Shown here: piece by piece, positions 1-5,569 of the stretch | Numbering within the stretch: position 1 is the first letter of the stretch | How the letters are laid out: each line of letters begins with the position of its first letter | Translations under genes and position numbers: made by a program | NCBI GenBank assembly: GCA_020047725.1 | Contig: JAIFNM010000136.1 | Coordinates: 1 to 5,767, forward strand | Direction of reading: 5' to 3' | DNA from: Betaproteobacteria bacterium | GTDB lineage: Bacteria > Pseudomonadota > Gammaproteobacteria > Burkholderiales > Rhodocyclaceae | DNA: 5,767 nucleotides | Notes under the pieces: generated by a model | Seen by the model: only the letters and a program-made list of their open reading frames with translations | Databases searched by the model: none | What the model was told of the DNA's origin: nothing

Positions 1-85
1 TCACGTTCAGCGCGAAATCGCGGTCACGCTTTCGCGAAATGCCGGTCACGTTCCGGCGAAATCATCGGTCACGATGCCGCGAAAT
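1..85 (+). repeat. Four degenerate direct repeats, ~19 bp units, 22-23 bp period
   Basis: Units are at about 1-18 (cut by the window edge), 22-40, 44-62 and 67-85. Each begins (GG)TCACG and ends CGAAAT, with a variable 4-6 base middle. The spacing of roughly two helical turns puts every unit on the same DNA face, as expected for an array of transposase binding sites. More units may lie left of base 1. There is no dyad within a unit and the spacers are only 3-4 bases, so this is not a CRISPR array. Confidence 0.85.
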
Positions 86-90
86 ACGCA
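1..90. mobile_element. Terminus of an IS21-family-like insertion sequence (body lies left of the window)
   Basis: The stretch is built of repeated GGTCACG...CGCGAAAT units and stops at ...AATACGCA. Read on the minus strand it begins TGCGTATTTCGCGGCATCG. IS21-family elements are known to start 5'-TG, end CA-3', and carry several short direct repeats at each end that serve as transposase (IstA) binding sites; the base pattern here matches what I recall of proteobacterial members. The outer boundary is placed at base 90, after the CA, just before the phage-like gene. The istA/istB genes are outside the window, so orientation, completeness and target duplication cannot be judged. It could instead be a solo end left by a deletion. 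Confidence 0.72.
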
Positions 91-117
91 GGAGAAGAAC
101 AAATCGAGCGGCGAAAG

Positions 118-381
118 ATGGTGACGCTGCCGCAGGATGAATTCGAGGCGATTCTGGAGCGTGCCGCTGAACGCGGTGCTCGGCATGCGCTGCATGAGGT
201 CGGGCTCGATGGCGAGGATGCAGCGCACGACATACGTGAATTGCGCAACCTGCTCGATGCCTTCAACGAGGCCAAGAAGACCGCCGGCCTGACCATCGTG
301 AAGATGCTGGTTACCGGCCTGGTCATGGCGTTGCTGGCGGGTGCCTTCGTGAAACTTAAGCTGTTCGGAGGCCCACCATGA
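118..381 (+). CDS. Small phage membrane protein, DUF6127-like
   Basis: This 87-residue protein has a charged, helical N-terminal part (about residues 5-55, rich in Glu, Arg and Ala) and one hydrophobic segment near the C-terminus (about 59-80, VKMLVTGLVMALLAGAF), ending KLKLFGGPP. It resembles small DUF6127-type proteins found beside holin and lysozyme genes in proteobacterial prophages; the exact role is unknown, and help in lysis is inferred from position only. The ATG at 118 is chosen because the conserved-looking part begins there, but no good Shine-Dalgarno is seen close by (GGAG at 91 is too far). The frame stays open upstream into the IS end, so the original 5' end or promoter may have been altered by that insertion. 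Its stop overlaps the next start by 4 nt (ATGA). Confidence 0.72.
   Translation: MVTLPQDEFEAILERAAERGARHALHEVGLDGEDAAHDIRELRNLLDAFNEAKKTAGLTIVKMLVTGLVMALLAGAFVKLKLFGGPP
367..370 (+). promoter_or_regulatory. Ribosome binding site of the holin-like gene
   Basis: GGAG lies 7 bases before the ATG at 378, inside the end of the preceding gene. Together with the ATGA overlap it supports this start and translational coupling. Confidence 0.65.
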
Positions 382-854
382 TCGAGACCTTGCTCGGTGG
401 TCTTCTCGGCGGGGCGTTCAGGCTCGCACCGGAGATCTTGAAATGGATGGATCGCAATGGCGAGCGCAGTCACGAATTGGCGATGCAGGACAAGGCGCTG
501 GAGTTCGAGAAACTGCGCGGTGCCCAACGTATGGGCGAGATTGGTGCCGCCGCTGATGCGGCGTGGAATACCGGAGCCATCGATGCCTTGCGCGAGGCGG
601 TAGTGGCGCAGGGGCAGCGTTCCGGCGTGCGCTGGGCCGATGCATTGTCGATCAGCGTGCGCCCGGTGATTACGTACTGGTTCATGCTGCTTTATTGTGC
701 GGCGAAGACGGCGGCGTTTGTGGCTGCCGTGACCGCTGGTGCTGGTTGGGGTACGGCGATCCTGCATGCCTGGACAGATGCGGATCAAGCACTGTGGGCC
801 GGCGTGCTGAACTTCTGGTTCCTTGGGCGCGTGTTTGACCGGGTGCGGCCGTGA
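378..854 (+). CDS. 3TM-type phage holin-like protein (GTA_holin_3TM-like)
   Basis: The protein has 158 residues. The N-terminus (residues 1-22) is a Gly/Leu-rich hydrophobic helix followed by a charged segment (about 23-60, with HELAMQDKALEFEKLRG). Two stronger hydrophobic stretches follow, about 92-122 (a conserved-looking VRPVITYWFMLLYCAAKTA) and 138-152 (LWAGVLNFWFLGRVF). This order matches my recollection of 3TM-type holins of phages and gene transfer agents. Such proteins would permeabilise the inner membrane to release the endolysin. The gene sits directly before a lysozyme lacking a signal peptide, as expected for a holin-endolysin pair. It overlaps neighbours by 4 nt on both sides (ATGA and GTGA). 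No frameshift is seen. Other small membrane roles cannot be excluded from sequence alone. Confidence 0.75.
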   Translation: MIETLLGGLLGGAFRLAPEILKWMDRNGERSHELAMQDKALEFEKLRGAQRMGEIGAAADAAWNTGAIDALREAVVAQGQRSGVRWADALSISVRPVITYWFMLLYCAAKTAAFVAAVTAGAGWGTAILHAWTDADQALWAGVLNFWFLGRVFDRVRP

Positions 855-1318
855 TTGAAGTACCGCAGGCAGCTATCGAGCTGGCCAAAAGCTTCGAGGG
901 GTTCGAACGTAAGGAAAAGCGTGGAATCGAAATCACTGCCATCCCCTATGTGTGCCCCGCAGGCTTCTGGACGATTGGTTACGGCCACCTCTGCGACTCA
1001 AAGCACCAACCGATCAGCGAGGCCGAAGCCGAGGTTTATCTGGCTCGCGATCTCCAGTCAGCGGTCGCCGCCACACTGCGCTACTGTCCGGTACTGGCCA
1101 CCGAGCGCGAGGGGCGACTCGCGGCCATCGTGGATTTCACGTTCAACCTTGGTGCGGGTCGTTTGCAGACGTCGACACTGCGGAGAAGAATCAACCAGAG
1201 AGACTGGCAGCAGGCTGGTGTTGAATTGTGTAGATGGATCTACGGCGGGGGACGGGTACTTCCGGGCCTCGTTGCGAGGCGCATTCGCGAGGCCGAGTTG
1301 CTCTTGCCTCTGCCGTAG
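851..1318 (+). CDS. Phage lysozyme / endolysin, GH24 family
   Basis: This 155-residue protein is expected to cleave the peptidoglycan glycan backbone (N-acetylmuramidase) at the end of a lytic cycle. GH24 signatures are visible: SFEGF with the probable catalytic Glu16, then YVCPAGFWTIGYGH at 33-46 with Thr41, then DFTFNLGAGRLQTSTLRRR (95-113) and YGGGRVLPGLVARR (131-144). The usual E-D-T triad reads E-C-T here: Cys35 stands five residues before Thr41, where T4-type enzymes have Asp. The E-to-C distance is longer than in T4 lysozyme because of an insert at about 19-32. Cysteines 35, 48, 79 and 127 are present. There is no signal peptide or SAR helix, so release should depend on the upstream holin. 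The start is GTG at 851, coupled by a GTGA overlap; an internal upstream SD is weak. Length is typical for the family. No Rz/Rz1 spanin gene follows; the next gene is convergent mcrC. Confidence 0.9.
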   Translation: MIEVPQAAIELAKSFEGFERKEKRGIEITAIPYVCPAGFWTIGYGHLCDSKHQPISEAEAEVYLARDLQSAVAATLRYCPVLATEREGRLAAIVDFTFNLGAGRLQTSTLRRRINQRDWQQAGVELCRWIYGGGRVLPGLVARRIREAELLLPLP

Positions 1319-2440
1319 TTAATGCACAGGGAAAGCAACCATTTCGAGCAACCGCTGACGTATGGCGCTTGCGGGGGCAGATAGATCGACCGTTGCAAAG
1401 CGGATTGGATGTCCCTGGATAACCACGGTTTCATCAACCAACTCTCCAATCGATGGATGCAACAGCAAACCGGCAGCCTCCTGATTCATGGGGTCAGCGC
1501 CTCCCGTCTGCGACATCAGGTAAGCATAAATCTGATAGACGTAACCGCTACGCAACGAGGCTTCCCGGAACCAGCCCTTCGTCACTATTGATGTGAATTT
1601 AGTGTCGATGACGATGCGACGGCCATCGCCAACATGATCGAGCACTACATCCGTGCGCATGGACGGCAAGATCGCATCGATACCCACAGTTTTTTGAGCG
1701 ATCTGCCAGCTCAGGGGCTTTCCGGCATAAATCTTCCATCCGCCGGGTGACAGCACAACATCGTAAAAGCCAGCCACCGCTTTTTCATACAGGCGACGTG
1801 CCCACATCTCGTCGCGGTCTGGTGAGGCTAGAAACTCGCTGCCGTCATCCTCGGTGGGGAGAGCGATATCCAATGCCAACTTGGCCGCCGCAACCATAAA
1901 TCGATCGTTCGCATCGTGGCGGCCGAACCGATCGGTGCTGACTTCCGCACGAGTCGGGCGAATGCCTGATACACCGAGTCTCTTCAGCGCATTTGCCAGC
2001 TTCCGGCAGCGATGTGAAATTGCCGGCTGGCGCACTACGCCGGAAATGACTTCAAGTGCAGCGAGAACATAGCGGTTTCGCGGTGTGTCGATTGTTAGTT
2101 CCTCAAACCGGCAAGCCACTTTTCCACGGGCAAGAAGCAGGTGTCGTTCTGTGGTCAGCAAATCGATGCGTCCACGCACCCGACTTAGCTCAGCCTCTCG
2201 CTGCCTAAAACCCGAGCTGAGATTGCGGTACAGGCGATCCTCGACGGCATGAGCCAATATCTCTGCCACCAGGTCGGGAATGTCGTCCGGATTGTCCTCA
2301 ACGGAAACCTTTTTCCGGCCAATTTGGCGAAAGAGGTCGGAGGCATAAAGCATCAACAGCCACAGGTTGCGAACAGGGATGCGCCCAACGTGCCCAGGAG
2401 TATCCAGAGCAACAGCATCCGCTGCAGCAACCGAAACCAT
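1319..2440 (-). CDS. mcrC: McrC-like nuclease subunit of a modification-dependent restriction system
   Basis: The protein has 373 residues, close to the usual McrC length (E. coli about 350). It begins with a typical IPVRNLWLLMLYASDLF segment (21-37), followed by VRGRIDLL (88-95) and FEELTIDTPRNR (112-123), seen across McrC proteins. The PD-(D/E)XK nuclease core is intact: Asp264 in MRTDVVLDH, Asp279-Thr-Lys281 in VIDTKF, then YQIYAY at 302-307. McrC is the endonuclease that works on the McrB GTPase hexamer to cut DNA with methylated cytosines. The start ATG at 2440 overlaps the mcrB remnant stop by one base (TAATG), with GAGGG six bases upstream. No disruption is seen, but the partner mcrB is broken, so McrC is probably an orphan. 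The stop touches the opposing lysozyme stop. Confidence 0.9.
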   Translation of the reverse strand: MVSVAAADAVALDTPGHVGRIPVRNLWLLMLYASDLFRQIGRKKVSVEDNPDDIPDLVAEILAHAVEDRLYRNLSSGFRQREAELSRVRGRIDLLTTERHLLLARGKVACRFEELTIDTPRNRYVLAALEVISGVVRQPAISHRCRKLANALKRLGVSGIRPTRAEVSTDRFGRHDANDRFMVAAAKLALDIALPTEDDGSEFLASPDRDEMWARRLYEKAVAGFYDVVLSPGGWKIYAGKPLSWQIAQKTVGIDAILPSMRTDVVLDHVGDGRRIVIDTKFTSIVTKGWFREASLRSGYVYQIYAYLMSQTGGADPMNQEAAGLLLHPSIGELVDETVVIQGHPIRFATVDLSAPASAIRQRLLEMVAFPVH

Positions 2441-2562
2441 TACAGGCCCTCAATCAGGCGCTGTTGTGCGGCCCGTGACTTGTCCAATGCATCAAACCAG
2501 TATTCATCGAGTAAGGGGCCGATCTCTGTAGCGACCACTTGGCGGAACCACTCGCGGGCAGC
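2440..2562 (-). pseudogene. mcrB: C-terminal fragment of mcrB (last 40 codons)
   Basis: Read with codons beginning at 2562, the sequence gives AREWFRQVVATEIGPLLDEY and continues to ...RLIEGL, ending TAA at 2442-2440. This is a typical C-terminus of McrB AAA+ GTPases (helical, with the EI.PLL.EYWFD pattern). It is in a different frame from the upstream McrB part, joined at about 2561. The run to the TAATG junction with mcrC keeps the original gene order. It has no start of its own and is probably not translated as a separate peptide, though its translation would feed mcrC by coupling. Confidence 0.8.
2447..2451 (-). promoter_or_regulatory. Ribosome binding site of mcrC
   Basis: GAGGG on the minus strand, six bases before the mcrC ATG, lies inside the mcrB tail. 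It could allow mcrC to be translated even though the upstream frame now stops at 2504, 64 bases earlier. Confidence 0.6.
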
Positions 2563-5500
2563 CACGCACAAAATCCTCATAAGAGAGATTCGGGTGGAAC
2601 TGGACTGCCCGCAGCTTGCGGTGATCGCGCTGACCAATCAGGGCAAAGGCCAAGCGTTTCGCCAGCCAGGTTTTCCCTGTGCCGGGCGGGCCTTGCAGAA
2701 TCAAGTTTTTCTTGGCGCGCAGGCGATCAATCAGCCGTTCTAGTTCGGCGCGTTCCATGAAGCAGCCGTCAGCCAGAATGTCGTCGATAGAATAGGGCTC
2801 GGCAGACAGGTCAGCAATTTCATCGCTCACTGCTGCTTCTCCTACGTCCGTATCTTCCTCTTCTGGCTCCGATGGGCTGGTCCCGGGCTCCTTGTAATTC
2901 CATGCTGCCAGCGACAGTTCAGGAAATGAGTGAACCGGAAAATCTTCATCTTGGAATTTTGATTCCAAGGTATCCATCACCGTCAGGTAATCGGCCGCAT
3001 TGCAGCGCTTCTTAGGACCGTGCAAGCCGATAGGAATGCCCAGCGCTTTTGTGATGTAACTTTGCGAACCACTATCCAGACTCAGGAATGCCCAAGGCCT
3101 CACCCAATAGAGGCCAAAGGTGAGATTCCAAGCCACCCCACGACGGCCATTGGCATTGTCGAATGCAGTGGCGAAATCATCGCGAACCTTGGCATCCTCC
3201 GAGTCAGCGAGGCGAATACCGGCAGCGAAGACATTCCACAGGGCATCAATGTGATCAGCGGGGCGAACATTTTCAAAGCCGAAGTACCAGGACTTCAAAT
3301 TGTTCAGTACCGGAATGCCCTCGAACGAGTCTGGAACGGGAACGGTGACGCCCAGGAATTTTGCCAGCTCGGCGGCGATAATCTTGCGGTTGTCGTTGGT
3401 GATACCCCGGTTGAATAGGCCAATCACTTCCGTCTTCGCCAACTCTTCCTTCAATACTCCCGCTTCCCATGTGCCTAGTCCGGCACGGAATTGCCCGTCA
3501 CTCTCTACGTAGAGATGGCGATCCCATTGCGGATCAGTGGGCAGGCGTTTGAAGTCGATGGACTCTTGCAGATGCCAGGGTACTTCGGCGGGCTTGGCCG
3601 TTGCCAGCCTCAGCTTCTCGTAATGGTTGCGCCGTTGTTCCTTGAGCTTGGCGATCGCTTTTTTGTGCGTATCGTAGATCGTGTCGAATGCCTTCTCAGC
3701 AGCCGATTCCATTGCTGACATGGCCTGATGGTGACGCGCCAAGACGATCACCTCGACCTTCACATCCAATGCGTCACGGTCAGCGTTCGCCTGCCAGTAG
3801 GTCATATGTAGCCCATGGCTCAACGCTCGGCCGGCTTCCTCGAACAGGCGATCGATGTCTACGTCCGAGGCATCGATGTGATAGTCCGCCTCGGGCTCAG
3901 CCACGCCCGTGCCGTTCTTCACCGCCAGGGTCTTCAGCCCAACGCGAGTAATGGCCTGCGCGGCCGTATCGTATTGGCCCGCCGATTTCATGTCCGTAAT
4001 CTGCGCCGCCATCCAAGCGACGATCTGATGTTTGGCACCGTCCCAGGCGGCGTCGTCAATCTCGTCGATTGTCAAATTGCGCGAGATCGCCATGAGACGC
4101 CGCAAGTGGCTCTGTGCCCGTGCAGCATTGACACGGTAGGTAATCAACTCTCCCAGTGCTGCGAAGACAGCCTCCATCCCGGCACGACGGCCAAGCACCA
4201 CTAGGTTGCGACTTGAACCGGTCTCTGACGGCGGTACATCCTCGACGTTGTGCAGTGACTCGACCACGCTGGTTACCGCCTGCGTATCGAAATACGGCAG
4301 GAACAGATGCACGTCGTTCAGTGCTGCGTCGCGCTCGATACGGCGCGCAAGGGGCGTGCGCACCATTCGACCCAGCAGCTGGGCGATGTAAGTGTGATCC
4401 TCTGCGCGGCGGAAGGACATCATCACCTCCGCTCGCGGGCAGTCCCAACCTGTGGAGAGACTGGTCTTGAAAAACACTACCCCGATATTCTTGTCGGCAT
4501 CGATGCGCGACGCATCGACTTTCCGCACCTTGTGGCCACCCACGTCGATGTCACCGCTGTCGTGCAGGGCGTGCGCTACCTCCCCCTCGTTGAGGCGGCG
4601 ACCAATGGCACTCTCGATGACGCTCAGTGCATCGGTTAGGCTCGTCTTCGTTACGGCATTGGCCGTGGCGTTGTCGACTTGCACCACCAACACAGGCCAG
4701 ATCGGCTGCTCGCCTTCTTCCTTGCAGTAGTTGGCCCAGGCTGTCGTCATCTGCGCCCAGCGACGTGCCGCTTCTTCGAGAAGCGCCATCTCTGCTGTAG
4801 TGGCCGATTCAGGGTGATGGATCAGAATGCGATCTTTCAGCAGGCCGGACAGACGAACCTCATCGGGCGGAATAGTTACCTTATGCACGGTGTGGGGTGC
4901 GTGCTCCAGCAGATCCATAAAGCGCTTGGGCGTGGCTGATATGCCGATGACCAGCGGCATCTTGATCAGGCCTGCTTCAGGGAAGCCGAGCAGGAAGCGC
5001 TGCATCAGGGTTTGCGCCTCCTTTGCGCCCTTGCCGCCCGCCATTCCTCGGTGCGCCTCGTCGATCACGACATAAAACCGATTCGGGATTACCTTCGCTG
5101 TATTCGTCAGCGTGGTCCAGATCGACCAGTTGCGGCCGTCACCAACCTTGGTCAACAGCTTGTCGTTGCCCAGTTTCTGGGTGTTAATGAAATACACCTT
5201 GCCGCCCTCAAGCCGCTCGGCATCAAAGCTGGAGTCGATGGGAATCAGCTGGTTCACCCGGTAGACACGATCCGACTTGCTCTCGATCTTGAGTTTGGTC
5301 TGCTCGTTGAGCTCGGGCATATCTGAAATCCAAAGGATCACAGCATCGGGCTGCGGCTGCCAGTCCAGCGGCCATTCCAGTTGGTCGTCGGGCTCGTCGA
5401 GAATAGCCTCAAACAGCGCCGTCATCACGATGGTCTTGCCACTGCCTGTGGGTGCGGAGAAGGCAATCGCTTGTGGATTGTCGCTGCTCGCGAAATTACG

Positions 5501-5569
5501 TGCTGCCGAGAGCTTGTCGCGAAGCTGGTGCAGCGCATCTTTCTGAAAATCGAACAGTGTGACCTTCAT
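2504..5569 (-). CDS. Chimeric ORF: SF2 helicase (type III restriction-like) joined to truncated McrB
   Basis: The frame encodes 1021 residues, starting ATG at 5569 with GGGAGGG five bases upstream and a 4-nt overlap with the preceding gene. Residues 1-716 are an SF2 helicase/translocase of the type III restriction (Res-like) class: Walker A SAPTGSGKT (38-46), DEAH (170-173), SAT (211-213), TGWDCP (373-378) and QLLGRMVR (397-404). A basic helical region (about 620-660) and a segment with WDRHLYVES (682-690) and WEAGVLKEE follow; in relatives this leads into a C-terminal nuclease domain that is missing here. From residue ~717 (GLFNRGIT) the sequence is McrB-like: an N-terminal region (to ~893), an acidic linker (~894-911), and the start of the AAA+ domain with GPPGTGKT (960-967) and VQFHPNLSYEDFVRG (989-1003). 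The last 18 residues are out-of-frame sequence. Most likely a deletion product; helicase activity might persist, nuclease and McrB function probably not. Confidence 0.85.
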   Translation of the reverse strand: MKVTLFDFQKDALHQLRDKLSAARNFASSDNPQAIAFSAPTGSGKTIVMTALFEAILDEPDDQLEWPLDWQPQPDAVILWISDMPELNEQTKLKIESKSDRVYRVNQLIPIDSSFDAERLEGGKVYFINTQKLGNDKLLTKVGDGRNWSIWTTLTNTAKVIPNRFYVVIDEAHRGMAGGKGAKEAQTLMQRFLLGFPEAGLIKMPLVIGISATPKRFMDLLEHAPHTVHKVTIPPDEVRLSGLLKDRILIHHPESATTAEMALLEEAARRWAQMTTAWANYCKEEGEQPIWPVLVVQVDNATANAVTKTSLTDALSVIESAIGRRLNEGEVAHALHDSGDIDVGGHKVRKVDASRIDADKNIGVVFFKTSLSTGWDCPRAEVMMSFRRAEDHTYIAQLLGRMVRTPLARRIERDAALNDVHLFLPYFDTQAVTSVVESLHNVEDVPPSETGSSRNLVVLGRRAGMEAVFAALGELITYRVNAARAQSHLRRLMAISRNLTIDEIDDAAWDGAKHQIVAWMAAQITDMKSAGQYDTAAQAITRVGLKTLAVKNGTGVAEPEADYHIDASDVDIDRLFEEAGRALSHGLHMTYWQANADRDALDVKVEVIVLARHHQAMSAMESAAEKAFDTIYDTHKKAIAKLKEQRRNHYEKLRLATAKPAEVPWHLQESIDFKRLPTDPQWDRHLYVESDGQFRAGLGTWEAGVLKEELAKTEVIGLFNRGITNDNRKIIAAELAKFLGVTVPVPDSFEGIPVLNNLKSWYFGFENVRPADHIDALWNVFAAGIRLADSEDAKVRDDFATAFDNANGRRGVAWNLTFGLYWVRPWAFLSLDSGSQSYITKALGIPIGLHGPKKRCNAADYLTVMDTLESKFQDEDFPVHSFPELSLAAWNYKEPGTSPSEPEEEDTDVGEAAVSDEIADLSAEPYSIDDILADGCFMERAELERLIDRLRAKKNLILQGPPGTGKTWLAKRLAFALIGQRDHRKLRAVQFHPNLSYEDFVRGCPRVVPPSGRYRDRPLTR
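2555..2569 (-). other. Inferred deletion junction 2: internal, frameshifting mcrB deletion
   Basis: McrB wording ends at FVRG (codons 2572-2561) and resumes in another frame with AREWFRQVV from about 2562. The two readings meet on GTGCGTGGCTGCCCGCGAG. The join moves the frame, so translation from upstream runs on 18 codons and stops at 2506-2504. Confidence 0.75.
2561..3421 (-). pseudogene. mcrB: mcrB remnant: central part lacking N-terminus and the ATPase core
   Basis: This is the McrB-derived part of the chimeric ORF (its residues ~717-1003). The region with GRRGVAWNLTFGLYWVRPW, SLDSGSQSYI and YPVHSFPELSLAAW-like wording (here FPVHSFPELSLAAW) matches my memory of the pre-AAA region of McrB-like proteins, and ILQGPPGTGKTWLAKRLAFA is an McrB Walker A. 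E. coli McrB also needs a Walker B Asp-Glu pair and an NTAD-type GTP motif; neither occurs after the P-loop, because the sequence leaves McrB at FVRG. I infer a loss of roughly 150-200 residues between here and the C-terminal fragment at 2562-2440, and of perhaps 100 at the N-terminus. Such a protein should not hexamerise or hydrolyse GTP normally. Confidence 0.8.
3413..3427 (-). other. Inferred deletion junction 1: helicase joined in frame to McrB
   Basis: The switch from helicase-like (KTEVIG) to McrB-like (GLFNRGIT) sequence falls at about residues 715-718. The Gly codon at 3421-3419 could belong to either parent, because related helicases have VIGW or VVGW and related McrB proteins have MGLFNRG. 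A few bases of shared sequence may therefore have guided the join. The exact breakpoint needs alignment with intact relatives. Confidence 0.6.
3422..5569 (-). pseudogene. Type III restriction-like helicase gene, 3' end missing
   Basis: This is the helicase-derived part of the chimera (716 codons). All the canonical SF2 motifs checked are present and no stop or frameshift is found within it, so the motor portion looks recently active. In type III Res and related enzymes the segment around WDRHLYVES and WEAGVLKEELAKTEVIG is followed by a GWxRN-like stretch and then a PD-(D/E)XK nuclease with an xDF and a D/E-x-K strand. Here the next residues are McrB-like (LFNRGIT), so the nuclease core is absent. 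It is listed apart from the whole ORF so that the two origins are clear. Confidence 0.7.

Noticed and set aside
1..90. CRISPR-like array
   Set aside because: The repeats are degenerate and separated by only 3-4 bases, so there are no spacers; the pattern fits an IS terminus.
69..788. Long minus-strand open frame (239 codons) opposite the membrane protein and holin genes
   Set aside because: It is antisense to two well-supported overlapping phage genes, is rich in Arg, Ser, Pro and His as expected of GC-rich shadows, and shows no domain.
855..1322. Plus-strand frame of 155 codons nested within the lysozyme gene, a possible embedded spanin
   Set aside because: It has no lipobox, signal sequence or membrane segment and its Ser/Arg-rich composition is that of a shifted reading of the lysozyme.
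1305..1340. Bidirectional terminator between lysozyme and mcrC
   Set aside because: No stable inverted repeat with a T-run is visible around the touching stop codons.
2440..2637. Independent 65-residue gene starting at 2637
   Set aside because: Only its last 40 codons are McrB-like; the residues before are a shifted reading of the McrB P-loop region, so it is a deletion remnant and not a new gene.
3815..4204. Plus-strand open frame of 129 codons opposite the helicase
   Set aside because: It lies opposite coding sequence with clear helicase-family character and resembles no recognisable protein.
4056..4448. Minus-strand frame of 130 codons overlapping the helicase in another frame
   Set aside because: It shares the strand with the helicase, which has clear motifs through this stretch; composition is shadow-like.
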